Made by a program: the position numbers and the translations under genes. From Synechococcus sp. WH 8016 (GTDB lineage Bacteria; Cyanobacteriota; Cyanobacteriia; PCC-6307; Cyanobiaceae): 64,000 bases of DNA. Below, piece by piece: positions 39,457 to 47,398 of this stretch. Location of the stretch: positions 228,153 through 292,152 of the forward strand of contig NZ_AGIK01000003.1 in the NCBI RefSeq assembly GCF_000230675.1, written 5' to 3'. Position 1 is the first letter of the stretch. Each line of letters starts with the position of its first letter. The notes under the pieces were generated by a model that saw nothing but the letters and a program-made list of their open reading frames with translations, did not search any database and was not told the origin of the DNA.

Positions 39457-40145
39457 GGCAATGCAGCAAGACAATGGATCAGACCCTGACGGAGCACAGG
39501 ATCTTCAAGGAGAGAAGGCAAACCGCCAGCCTGACGCAGCGCCTCCGACATCCGGTTAGGGGCTAACGAAAGCGGTAATGGAACCATGGTTGGATGATCA
39601 ACAACAAACCTATCCCAACGATCAAAGGGCACAACGGGCAGATCAAAGCGGCGTTGCAGTGAAGTGAGGAAACGATCCGACAGCCCTGGCCTTAATGGGT
39701 GGTGAATCAGCGCTAGCGAGGGGTGCTGGACAGAAACGTCAGCGATCCAACGAGACATCAGGAACCACCAAAACTCCCAAGAGCCAAGAAACGGAAGCGG
39801 CTTCACTGCGACACCCTCACCCCTCAACCGGTCCCGAATCTGAGGAACATCACAGCGCGCATGGCTGCCAGGAAGCAACAGCAGGGGCACCAACCATTGG
39901 GATGCACAATCGCGCCGTGCTGGCTTCGGGCTCTCCGCCGTTAATACCTCTAGTTCTACTGAGGCTTTTCGGAGCTCACCGACAGCAATCAACAGCTCCT
40001 GAAAGCAGGGGGGAACAACTCCACCAGAACGGCCGTGAATCACCAAGCGCAGGCCGTACTCACGACCAGGTTCCGCACGTTTACGTAGCAACGGCCACGG
40101 ATCGAAACCCACCGGAACTGATGAAGTCGAGTGGTCACGATTCAT
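39453..40145 (-). CDS. CbiX/SirB-like sirohydrochlorin chelatase
   Basis: 230-residue protein of the CbiX chelatase fold. The N-terminal LRLVIHGRSGG contains the catalytic His of the HGS motif in slightly altered form (HGR), and LVPLLLLPGSHARCDVPQIRDRL matches the family's second block with its metal-binding His. The position directly upstream of cobA and near nirA suggests ferrochelation of sirohydrochlorin to siroheme; cobalt use for B12 remains possible. The C-terminal half is less conserved and looks like a degenerate second repeat. ATG at 40145 chosen; earlier in-frame starts to 40193 are possible. It begins at one end of a 12-base palindrome shared with the divergent small ORF. Confidence 0.72.
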   Translation of the reverse strand: MNRDHSTSSVPVGFDPWPLLRKRAEPGREYGLRLVIHGRSGGVVPPCFQELLIAVGELRKASVELEVLTAESPKPARRDCASQWLVPLLLLPGSHARCDVPQIRDRLRGEGVAVKPLPFLGSWEFWWFLMSRWIADVSVQHPSLALIHHPLRPGLSDRFLTSLQRRFDLPVVPFDRWDRFVVDHPTMVPLPLSLAPNRMSEALRQAGGLPSLLEDPVLRQGLIHCLAALP

Positions 40146-40151
40146 GCATGC

Positions 40152-40331
40152 ATGACTTACTACGGCAGAAAGCATTCTCGCGCTCCCATACACCCAACAG
40201 CTCGCAGCAGCCGGGCACCAAAACGATTTCGCAATGACTTTGACCGCGACTTAGCAGCCATGGCAAGGGTTTGGTCGATGATCCGCCAAGGAGCCGTTCG
40301 CTGGATCGGTGAAATCGGTCGCCAATACTGA
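40152..40331 (+). CDS. Possible small basic protein, 59 residues
   Basis: Short frame with ATG at 40152 encoding MTYYGRKHSRAP and ending in RQGAVRWIGEIGRQY. The second half (RNDFDRDLAAMARVWSMIRQ) would form an amphipathic helix, and the protein is strongly basic. No family is recognised and no clear ribosome site precedes it. Its start is only six bases from that of the divergent chelatase gene. It could be a real gene ahead of nirA or a chance frame. Confidence 0.4.
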   Translation: MTYYGRKHSRAPIHPTARSSRAPKRFRNDFDRDLAAMARVWSMIRQGAVRWIGEIGRQY

Positions 40332-40388
40332 ATCAAATTCTTGGATCCAATGACGGATCTATCGAGCCAGAAACCAGGAGACTTTCCT

Positions 40389-40430
40389 GTATCACATCAA
40401 ACATAATTTCGAGCTCGTGATGGCCAATTT
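40389..40430 (+). promoter_or_regulatory. Candidate NtcA-type promoter upstream of nirA
   Basis: GTA-TCACATCA-AAC (40389-40402) has five of six consensus bases of GTA-N8-TAC; CAATTT at 40425-40430, 22 bases on, is one mismatch from TAN3T. This arrangement matches the nrtP upstream element. A leader of about 115 bases to nirA would follow. Confidence 0.45.
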
Positions 40431-40552
40431 GGTTCCAACCGATACCGAAAGGGCACACCACTCATCGCTATAAACGTTTCCTCCAGCACGCCCCAATCTG
40501 ATGTGCTGGGAATCTCGCCAACCGACGAATTCCTCTATCAATCAGTCGTGCT

Positions 40553-42094
40553 ATGAGCATTCAAATCCCGACAAGAACATTCCTAGAAAACAAGAAACTC
40601 AACAAGATTGAACAGAACAAAGCTTCAAAAGATGGGCTTCTTGTGGGCGATGAAATTGAGGAGTTTGCTCGGATTGGCTGGGAAGAAGTAGACGAAACCG
40701 ATCTACAGCTTCGCCTGAAATGGTATGGAATGTTCTGGCGTCCCAAAACTCCCGGCAAGTTCATGCTTCGCCTACGAGTCCCCAACGGTGTGCTCAGCAA
40801 TCAGCAGCTACGCGTTGTTGCTTCCATTGTTGAACGCTACGGAGAGAATGGAAGTTGCGACATCACAACTCGCCAAAATCTCCAACTTCGAGGAGTCTTA
40901 CTTGACGACCTGCCAGATATTCTCAAACGCCTTAAATCAGTCGGACTGAGTTCAATTCAATCGGGTTTTGACAACCCTAGAAATGTAACAGGCAACCCAT
41001 TAGCAGGAATTGACCCGAACGAAATTGTTGATACACGCCCTTTTACAACTGAATTGCAAGATTTCCTAACCAACCATTGTGAAGGGAATCCAGAATATTC
41101 CAATCTCCCTCGCAAGTGGAATACTGCCGTTGCGGGTGCCAAGGATAATTTTTTACTGCATAACGACATCGTCTTTCATCCCGTCAAACGTGATGGTGTG
41201 ATGGGTTTCGGGGTCTGGATCGGAGGGATCCTCTCCTCTCAGATGAATGCCTACGCGCTGCCTATGAATGCATGGGTCAAGCAAGATGAGATTTGCAAAA
41301 TGACGGATTGCGTCATCCGCTTGTGGCGTGACAATGGTGAACGTGATAAGCGTCCTAAAGGGCGCTTTCGCATGTATCTCGACCAACTTGGCGTCGAAAC
41401 CTTCAGGAACAAAGTTGAAGAACTTTTTGGCCCTCTAGCCGAAGATCCAGGTTCAGTCTTCAATGACACACCACGGTCTCACTACGGAATTCATCCTCAA
41501 AATAATCCAGGCGAATTTTTCGCGGGGCTTCATGTGAACGTTGGGCGACTCACTGCCAATGATCTTCACGATTTAGCCACTGCAAGCCTTGAATATGGAT
41601 CTGGCGAAGTGCGTCTAACGGAGGACCAGAACGTCATCATTGTGGGGCTCTCCACAGACAATCTCGACGCATTTCAAGCTGACTCCTTGCTGCAACGCTT
41701 CCCCCTGCAACCGGGAGCCATCGCGGCGGGAACGGTCTCCTGCACAGGAAACACTTACTGCAGTTTTGGTCTCACCAACACCAAAGACCAAGCCATTGCT
41801 GCAGCGAACCAACTCGATGCAGAGCTCGAGCTTCCCGAAGAGCTGAAGATCCATTGGACCGGATGTCCCAACACCTGCGGGCAAGCCTTCATGGGTGCCA
41901 TTGGTTTGACAGGCACGAAGGCAAAAAACAGCAAAGGCGAAATGGGTGAGGGCTACACCTTGAGCATCGGAGGATCGCAAGGCGAAAATCCACAGATCGG
42001 GGAAGTGCAGCAAAAAGCCATTCCCGCTGAAGACATTCAAAACGTTCTTCGACAGGTGCTTATCGAACAATTCGGAGCAAAGCCTCGAGCTTAA
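40553..42094 (+). CDS. nirA: Ferredoxin-nitrite reductase NirA
   Basis: Cytoplasmic enzyme reducing nitrite to ammonium with six electrons from ferredoxin; uses siroheme and a [4Fe-4S] cluster. In 513 residues the cluster/siroheme cysteines are C397 and C403 (SCTGNTYCSF) and C438 and C442 (GCPNTCGQ). The two ferredoxin-like repeats have CDITTRQNLQLRGV (102-115) and GEVRLTEDQNVII (351-363). No C-terminal ferredoxin extension, so it is the short form. ATG at 40553. focA follows downstream. Confidence 0.97.
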   Translation: MSIQIPTRTFLENKKLNKIEQNKASKDGLLVGDEIEEFARIGWEEVDETDLQLRLKWYGMFWRPKTPGKFMLRLRVPNGVLSNQQLRVVASIVERYGENGSCDITTRQNLQLRGVLLDDLPDILKRLKSVGLSSIQSGFDNPRNVTGNPLAGIDPNEIVDTRPFTTELQDFLTNHCEGNPEYSNLPRKWNTAVAGAKDNFLLHNDIVFHPVKRDGVMGFGVWIGGILSSQMNAYALPMNAWVKQDEICKMTDCVIRLWRDNGERDKRPKGRFRMYLDQLGVETFRNKVEELFGPLAEDPGSVFNDTPRSHYGIHPQNNPGEFFAGLHVNVGRLTANDLHDLATASLEYGSGEVRLTEDQNVIIVGLSTDNLDAFQADSLLQRFPLQPGAIAAGTVSCTGNTYCSFGLTNTKDQAIAAANQLDAELELPEELKIHWTGCPNTCGQAFMGAIGLTGTKAKNSKGEMGEGYTLSIGGSQGENPQIGEVQQKAIPAEDIQNVLRQVLIEQFGAKPRA

Positions 42095-42189
42095 GCAAAC
42101 CGAATTAGCTCGACGACGTCAAACCGTGGCGCTTTATTTTGAAGCCATGGTTAAACGCAATCACGAACCAAACTTTTATTCATTTCCCA

Positions 42190-42324
42190 ATGTCTTTCAA
42201 AGGTGATTTTCTATCGCGTTTTGTCAATTGGCTCAGCGCAAGTGGTAAAGACAAAGATCCAATCTCTGTATCACCACAGCAACAAGATGTCTTCTCACGC
42301 TTAATGAATCGCGTTAGCGGTTGA
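42190..42324 (+). CDS. Possible 44-residue protein between nirA and focA
   Basis: Short frame from ATG at 42190 encoding MSFKGDFLSRFVNWLS and ending SRLMNRVSG. It fills most of the 257-base gap between nirA and focA on the same strand. The composition (amphipathic start, QQQ linker, short helix) is protein-like, but no family is known and the ribosome site is weak. A longer frame begins at 42139. Probably co-transcribed with nirA if real. Confidence 0.4.
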   Translation: MSFKGDFLSRFVNWLSASGKDKDPISVSPQQQDVFSRLMNRVSG

Positions 42325-42351
42325 TTCTTTTTTCATTTACTAAACCCAATC

Positions 42352-43260
42352 ATGAGCGCAACAGCGTCCCAGATGGACTACGTCCTACCTAATGAACTCG
42401 TCGACGGCATGATTTTGGCCGGCGGCAAGAAAGCAACCGTCAGCATTAAAAACCTGCTGATCCGTGGCTTTTACTCTGGCGCCATTCTTGGTCTTGCCGT
42501 CATCCTGGCCCTCACGGTAGGAATCCTCACAAAACTGCCATTTGTGGGATCTCTTCTATTCCCATTTGGTTTTGCCAGCATCGTCCTGTTCGGAATGGAG
42601 CTGGTCACTGGAAACTTCGCGTTGCTACCGATGGCAACATGGGCCGGCAAATGTAGCTGGAGTGCAACCTTTAGAAATTGGACATGGGTCTGGATTGGCA
42701 ATTTCATCGGCACGCTCGTTGTGGCGATCATCATGGCCATCAGCCTCACCAGCGGAAGCATGGATGCTTCTGCTGAGAATGTTGGTCCACCCATTTGGGA
42801 TCTTGTGGCTCAAAAAATCGTTGCTCTTAACCAGATCAACGTTGTGAAAAAGTACGAGGCCCTTGGAAGCATGGGTTTCTTTTTGGCATTCTTGCGCGGA
42901 GTTGTGGCCAACTGGTTGGTTTGCCTCGGCGTCACGATGGCTCTTGTGAGCAAAAGTGTTCCCGGCAAATTGCTTGCCTGCTGGTTGCCGATTACAGCTT
43001 TCCAAACAATGGGCATGGAGCACATTGTTGTGAACCAGTTCCTGCATACAGCTGGACCAATCCTCGGTTCAGGTGTTCCTTTCTATAAGGTGATTTTCTG
43101 GAATTTCCTCCCAGTCACCTTGGGAAATATTGTTGGAGGAATGGTGTTCATCGGCATGCTCTTCTACAGCACCCATCGCACCAAAATTTCCGATGTGCTT
43201 CCCACAGAGCATGATGAAAAGCTAGAACGTGAACTCGCCGCTGAACTCGGCGCCCGCTGA
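42352..43260 (+). CDS. focA: FocA-type formate/nitrite channel, probable nitrite transporter
   Basis: Member of the FNT family of pentameric anion channels, 302 residues with six membrane segments. GGMVFIGMLFY near the end, the KNLLIRGFYSGAILGLA first helix, FPFGFASIVLFGMELVTGNFALLP and MGMEHIVVNQF are the conserved blocks (GN and the central His region of the selectivity site). Being next to nirA it most likely carries nitrite, a role proposed for marine picocyanobacteria; formate is the alternative. A helical-repeat gene follows after 11 bases. Confidence 0.92.
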   Translation: MSATASQMDYVLPNELVDGMILAGGKKATVSIKNLLIRGFYSGAILGLAVILALTVGILTKLPFVGSLLFPFGFASIVLFGMELVTGNFALLPMATWAGKCSWSATFRNWTWVWIGNFIGTLVVAIIMAISLTSGSMDASAENVGPPIWDLVAQKIVALNQINVVKKYEALGSMGFFLAFLRGVVANWLVCLGVTMALVSKSVPGKLLACWLPITAFQTMGMEHIVVNQFLHTAGPILGSGVPFYKVIFWNFLPVTLGNIVGGMVFIGMLFYSTHRTKISDVLPTEHDEKLERELAAELGAR

Positions 43261-43271
43261 CTTCAAACCAT

Positions 43272-43985
43272 ATGAGTGCCATTGATGAAGCCTCCCTTTG
43301 GGATCGGCTGGCCAATGCACGGAAGATTCCTTTGAATCCAACCTGGCTGGGAGAGGTTTTCTCTCCCAGCCTTTCTGCTGAACTCCGTTTTGCAGTGGCT
43401 GAGCGTTTGGGGATGTTCGCAGAAACAGGTTGGCCAATCATCCATGCCCTGATCGAACAGCACGGAATACATCCTGAATTGATCCATGCAGCCGGCCTAT
43501 GCCATCAACCTGAAGCAAAAGATTGGTTACTCACGCAGCTGAAGCAATCCGATGATCCAGATGTCCTTTTGCTCAAGGCACTGAGTTGCTGGGGTGCAGA
43601 ACTCACACTGTCTCAATATGAGCACATTCTGCAGTTGCCCAGCCAAGCACAACGCCTCGCCGGTTTAGATCTTCTCAGCTTCAAATCTCATCAACTTCAG
43701 GCCGTTGAATTACTGCAGTTGTGTGAATGCACTCTGCAAGATTGGCGTGATCCCGTTGTCATCGCCTGCATACGCTTGCTGCAGCGACGAGACGACATTG
43801 AGATCAGCACCAGGCTTGCGGTTCTGGTCCATAAAGGCTCCGATGCAGCTGCTGAAGCTGCCTTAAGAGCCTTGGGTTGCATGGCCACAACTCATAGCAA
43901 AATAGCGCTGAAGTCACTGAGTGCAGAGCTCACCAATCCAGAACGAAGTGCGCATGCCCTCCGTCAGCTTCAACAGCAATATTAA
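43272..43985 (+). CDS. HEAT-like helical repeat protein in the nitrite operon
   Basis: 237-residue, almost entirely alpha-helical protein with repeating helix pairs resembling HEAT repeats (for example AAEAALRALGCM and SDDPDVLLLKALSCWG). No enzyme motif is seen. It starts 11 bases after focA and is followed by a strong terminator, so it is the last gene of the nirA-focA run. A helper role in nitrite reductase assembly is a guess based only on position. It may correspond to the conserved gene called nirX in picocyanobacterial nitrogen clusters, which I could not verify. Confidence 0.7.
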   Translation: MSAIDEASLWDRLANARKIPLNPTWLGEVFSPSLSAELRFAVAERLGMFAETGWPIIHALIEQHGIHPELIHAAGLCHQPEAKDWLLTQLKQSDDPDVLLLKALSCWGAELTLSQYEHILQLPSQAQRLAGLDLLSFKSHQLQAVELLQLCECTLQDWRDPVVIACIRLLQRRDDIEISTRLAVLVHKGSDAAAEAALRALGCMATTHSKIALKSLSAELTNPERSAHALRQLQQQY

Positions 43986-43992
43986 AGACATT

Positions 43993-44019
43993 AAAAAAAA
44001 CCCGGCTAGGCCGGGCATT
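43993..44019. terminator. Bidirectional rho-independent terminator
   Basis: CCCGGC-TAG-GCCGGG (44001-44015) is a perfect 6-base GC stem with a 3-base loop. It is preceded by eight A (a T-run for minus-strand transcripts, serving cynS) and followed by CATTTT (for plus-strand transcripts from focA and the repeat protein). Confidence 0.88.
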
Positions 44020-44037
44020 TTGAATGAGATCAAAAAC

Positions 44038-44517
44038 TCACCATTTTTTATAAGGTAAGAATTTTCCACACATTGTAATCTTTACCCTGTCTCCTTTGGG
44101 ATCTTCAACCTTATCCACATCCAAAGTAAAGTCGATGGCACTCATAATTCCATCGCCAAATTTTTCCTGAATAACATCTTTAAGAGGCATACCGTAGACC
44201 TGCATGATCTCATAAAAACGATAGATCAGCGGATCTGTAGGAATCACAGGATCTAGGCTTCCTTTCGTCGGAAACTCCTGCAGCGCAGCGGTAATAGCTG
44301 GATCGAGAGCCAACAATGTTGCTAATTTCTCCGCTTCTTCAGGGGATGCGGTTGCCTGTCCGTAAAAGAGAGAAGCAATCCAAACCTCATCGAGCCCAAG
44401 GGCCGCTTCTAAGTCGGCGAAGGAAAGACCCTTCGCCTTCTTTGCCGCCATGAGTGAAGCAGTAAGCGTCGATGGCGAGGGACCAGCCAAGGACGGTGCC
44501 AAAGCAGATGTTGTCAT
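44038..44517 (-). CDS. cynS: Cyanate hydratase (cyanase)
   Basis: Decomposes cyanate with bicarbonate to ammonia and CO2 in the cytoplasm as a decamer. The catalytic triad is R100, E103 and S126 ([11 protein letters not shown] and [10 protein letters not shown]), matching R96, E99 and S122 of the E. coli enzyme with an even offset of four. The C-terminal [14 protein letters not shown] is typical. ATG at 44517 gives 159 residues; a frame open to 44571 is rejected. No cyanate transporter (cynABD) is adjacent, so cyanate may come from inside the cell or by diffusion. It ends at a strong shared terminator. Confidence 0.95.
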   Translation of the reverse strand: MTTSALAPSLAGPSPSTLTASLMAAKKAKGLSFADLEAALGLDEVWIASLFYGQATASPEEAEKLATLLALDPAITAALQEFPTKGSLDPVIPTDPLIYRFYEIMQVYGMPLKDVIQEKFGDGIMSAIDFTLDVDKVEDPKGDRVKITMCGKFLPYKKW

Positions 44518-44741
44518 GCAATAAAAGACCAATAAAGAACTACTAGAGATCAGCAACCCTTGCGGGACCACTCAGCAGTCAACAAATCATCTACAAGATC
44601 AAGACCCAAAAAAGATGCATTGACTACCATTTCAAAAGCTCGGAGCAACCAATAGCAGCATCGGCGACAGAACGACAACGAGGGAAACAGCATCATGATT
44701 GAGCTGATGGTTAGTTCGTTTTCATGTTTCTTACCTCACCC

Positions 44742-44942
44742 ATGAATCAGTTCGCTCAAACCCTGAATCAGGCCCTAAAAAGTATCAATAACTTCTTTAC
44801 CAGTGACTCTTTGTCGTTGACCCCAGCCGTTGTGCGTGAAGCCTTTCCAAACCTGCTCATTGAACGGCTTTATTACGCCGAAGGACGTCAGCACCCATCC
44901 CACCCCCTACACGGGAGCTATGCGGGCCTTTGCAGAAGCTAG
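44742..44942 (+). CDS. Small conserved-type hypothetical protein
   Basis: 66-residue protein (ATG at 44742; an ATG at 44724 would add six). It has an amphipathic N-terminal helix (FAQTLNQALKSINNFF), a PAVVREAFPNLLIERLYYAEGR block and a C-terminal HPSHPLHGSYAGL motif, which looks like a small soluble protein and which I have the impression recurs in picocyanobacteria. No function is known. 31 bases later the TrpD-like gene begins on the same strand. Confidence 0.6.
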   Translation: MNQFAQTLNQALKSINNFFTSDSLSLTPAVVREAFPNLLIERLYYAEGRQHPSHPLHGSYAGLCRS

Positions 44943-44973
44943 CCAACGGCTTACATAAAAGATTCTGGTATCA

Positions 44974-46107
44974 ATGACTACCACCGAAGGAGATGATTCT
45001 GCGGAACGATCTCTTTCGGTTCCGGTCATATCAATGCAAAGCTCTCCAGAAGCCAATAAGCGTGCATGTTTCAAGCAATTGCTACGCAAAATTGGCAGTG
45101 GAGAGCACACCAGCAAAGGTTTAACGCGAAGCGAAGCCGATGAGGCCATGGAGTTGATGCTCACGGGAGGAGCTTCAGACGTTCAAATCGGCGCCTTTCT
45201 CATTGCCCATCGCATCCGCAGGCCCGAGCCTCAAGAGCTCACCGGCATGCTCGATACCTATAGACGTCTCGGGCCCTGTCTTCAGAGTGAAGCCGATCAA
45301 CGCCGGCCGATCTGCTTTGGCATGCCCTTTGACGGCCGATCTCGCACGGCACCGATCTACCCCTTAACAACGTTGCTGTTGGTGGGGTGTGGACAGCCTG
45401 TGGTCTTGCAGGGAGGGAAGCGAATGCCGGTGAAATTTGGAATCACTGCCGCAGAGCTGTTCGCTTCGATCGGACTCAACTTGCAGGGACTGTCGATCAA
45501 TGATGTTCAAGCAGGATTCAACCTCCATGGTCTTGCCCTCATCTATCAACCGGAACATTTCCCTCTTGGCGAGGCACTGCTTCCCGCGCGGGATGATCTC
45601 GGGAAACGACCTCCACTGGCCAGCGCCGAGCTGCTCTGGACTGCTCACCAAGGGCACCACCTGCTTGTGAGTGGATTTGTGCATCCACCAACGGAAAGCC
45701 GAGCCTGGCAAGCCCTAGAGCTGGCCGGAGAAACGGAGGTCATCACCGTGAAGGGCTTAGAGGGCGGAACAGACCTGCCGGTGAGTCGGGCCGGGATCAC
45801 AGCTCGCATTCACAACTCAGGAGAACCCGAACGACACATCGTTCACCCCCGTGATCATGGCTGCTTTGGAGACGACCCCCGCTGGGAATCAGAGGAGGCC
45901 TGGGCGACACACGCCAAAGAGGCCCTTCTAGGCCAAGGGCCCATGGCCCAATCATTGCGTTGGAACGCAGGCTGCTACCTCTGGTTGAGCGGACTGAGCA
46001 AAAGCTTGGAGGACGGTGTAGAGGAGGCCCGCACCATGCAAGCCAATGGAGTTGGCACCGCCGCCTTAGAAAAACTGATCGCCTGGCGGGCGTCTGTGGG
46101 AGGGTGA
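44974..46107 (+). CDS. Anthranilate phosphoribosyltransferase-like protein (TrpD2/YbiB type)
   Basis: Glycosyltransferase family 3 fold, 377 residues. The N-terminal helical domain contains LTRSEADEAMELMLTGGASDVQIGAFL, as in TrpD, and the alpha/beta domain has LLVGCGQPVVLQGGKRMPVKFGI in place of the usual PRPP loop. The consensus GTGGD motif of true TrpD is not seen, and the protein resembles the YbiB/TrpD2 paralogs that bind nucleic acid rather than making tryptophan. Function is therefore uncertain. Upstream is the small hypothetical gene; downstream an MFS gene follows after 19 bases. Confidence 0.78.
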   Translation: MTTTEGDDSAERSLSVPVISMQSSPEANKRACFKQLLRKIGSGEHTSKGLTRSEADEAMELMLTGGASDVQIGAFLIAHRIRRPEPQELTGMLDTYRRLGPCLQSEADQRRPICFGMPFDGRSRTAPIYPLTTLLLVGCGQPVVLQGGKRMPVKFGITAAELFASIGLNLQGLSINDVQAGFNLHGLALIYQPEHFPLGEALLPARDDLGKRPPLASAELLWTAHQGHHLLVSGFVHPPTESRAWQALELAGETEVITVKGLEGGTDLPVSRAGITARIHNSGEPERHIVHPRDHGCFGDDPRWESEEAWATHAKEALLGQGPMAQSLRWNAGCYLWLSGLSKSLEDGVEEARTMQANGVGTAALEKLIAWRASVGG

Positions 46108-46126
46108 TTAACCGTCTCGATCGAAC

Positions 46127-47350
46127 GTGCGCCGTCCTCACGTTCCAACGTTATTAAGTGCGTTTCTAACGCTTCTCAATGACCGACTAAGCGAAAGCAT
46201 TGTTTTTCCATTGCTGCCCTTTCTGTTGGCATCGTTCAATGCCGACGGTCGCACCCTTGGTCTCTTAGCTGGCAGCTACGCCCTTGCTCAGTTCGCAGCG
46301 ACTCCCTTAATCGGAGCCCTGAGTGATCGCTTCGGCCGCAGGCCTGTGATCGCCATCTGCGTCAGTGGTTCCGTCCTCGGCCTCGGACTGTTTGCGATCA
46401 CCGTGAGCCAAGACTGGCCCCCAGGTGCTGTCTTACCCCTGTTTCTTCTGTTTGGGGCCCGACTCATCGATGGGGTGAGTGGTGGAACAGCCGCCACAGC
46501 AGGAGCCGTACTCGCAGACATCACCCCTCCGGAGCAACGCGCACGCGCCTTCGGATTGATCGGAGTGGCCTTCGGGCTTGGTTTCATTATCGGCCCCTTT
46601 CTTGGTGGCCAATTAGCCCGCATTGCCGTCACGGTGCCGATCTGGGTGGCAACCGGCTTCGCCGTGCTCAACCTTGTTGTTGTCCTGACGTTGCTCCCTG
46701 AAACCCATCCGGTGTCAGAACGCCGCGTTCTTCCCCGCAAACGGGAGCTCAACCCCTTCGCTCAAATCGCGCGGGTGATTGGCAATCCAGCCGTCGGGCG
46801 TCTGGCCTTGGGCTTTTTTCTGTTCTTTCTTGCCTTCAATGGCTTCACCGCAATCCTGGTTCTCTATTTCAAGCAACGCTTCAATTGGGGTCCAGAGCTT
46901 GCCACTACAGCCTTTTTGATTGTGGGGGTCGTCGCCACCGTGGTCCAGGGTGGCCTGATCGGTCCATTGGTGAAACGGTTTGGGGAGTGGAAACTCACGC
47001 TGATCGGCCTCGGTTTAGTCATCGCCGGTTGTTTGCTCATCCCCACAACCGATCCGGAGCAAGCCAGGATCGGAGTGTTTACAGCCGTGGCGATTTTGGC
47101 CAGCGGCACGGGTCTCGTGACCCCAAGCCTTCGCAGCCTCGTCTCGAGGCGCCTCAGCGATGAAGGACAAGGAGCAGCTCTTGGCAGCCTGCAAGCACTG
47201 CAGAGTCTTGGCAGTTTTTTAGGCCCACCTCTCGCTGGACTGGGCTACGACCTCCTGGGTCAAACCAGTCCGTTCTTTGGAGGCGCCGGATTACTTCTAG
47301 TCGTCGTGCTCTTGGTGACGCGCAGTCCCCTTGAGGAGTCCACAGGGTGA
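46127..47350 (+). CDS. MFS transporter, drug-efflux (TetA-like) type
   Basis: 407-residue inner-membrane transporter with about 12 hydrophobic segments. The loop 2-3 motif GALSDRFGRRPV, the helix 5 motif C GLGFIIGPFLGGQLA and TPSLRSLVSRRLSDEGQGAALG belong to the DHA1 drug:proton antiporter group. Substrate unknown. GTG start at 46127 places the first helix about 15 residues in. ppk begins 48 bases after the stop on the same strand. Confidence 0.84.
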   Translation: MRRPHVPTLLSAFLTLLNDRLSESIVFPLLPFLLASFNADGRTLGLLAGSYALAQFAATPLIGALSDRFGRRPVIAICVSGSVLGLGLFAITVSQDWPPGAVLPLFLLFGARLIDGVSGGTAATAGAVLADITPPEQRARAFGLIGVAFGLGFIIGPFLGGQLARIAVTVPIWVATGFAVLNLVVVLTLLPETHPVSERRVLPRKRELNPFAQIARVIGNPAVGRLALGFFLFFLAFNGFTAILVLYFKQRFNWGPELATTAFLIVGVVATVVQGGLIGPLVKRFGEWKLTLIGLGLVIAGCLLIPTTDPEQARIGVFTAVAILASGTGLVTPSLRSLVSRRLSDEGQGAALGSLQALQSLGSFLGPPLAGLGYDLLGQTSPFFGGAGLLLVVVLLVTRSPLEESTG

Positions 47351-47398
47351 CCGACGATTGCTACCTTTCGCTTGCGAGCACAGTGCTCTCGTCCATTT

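Noticed and set aside
44518..44723. NtcA site upstream of cynS
   Set aside because: Several GTA trinucleotides occur on the minus strand (for example GTAGTCAATGCATC and GTAGATGATTTGTT) but none is followed by TAC or a one-mismatch form at the right spacing.
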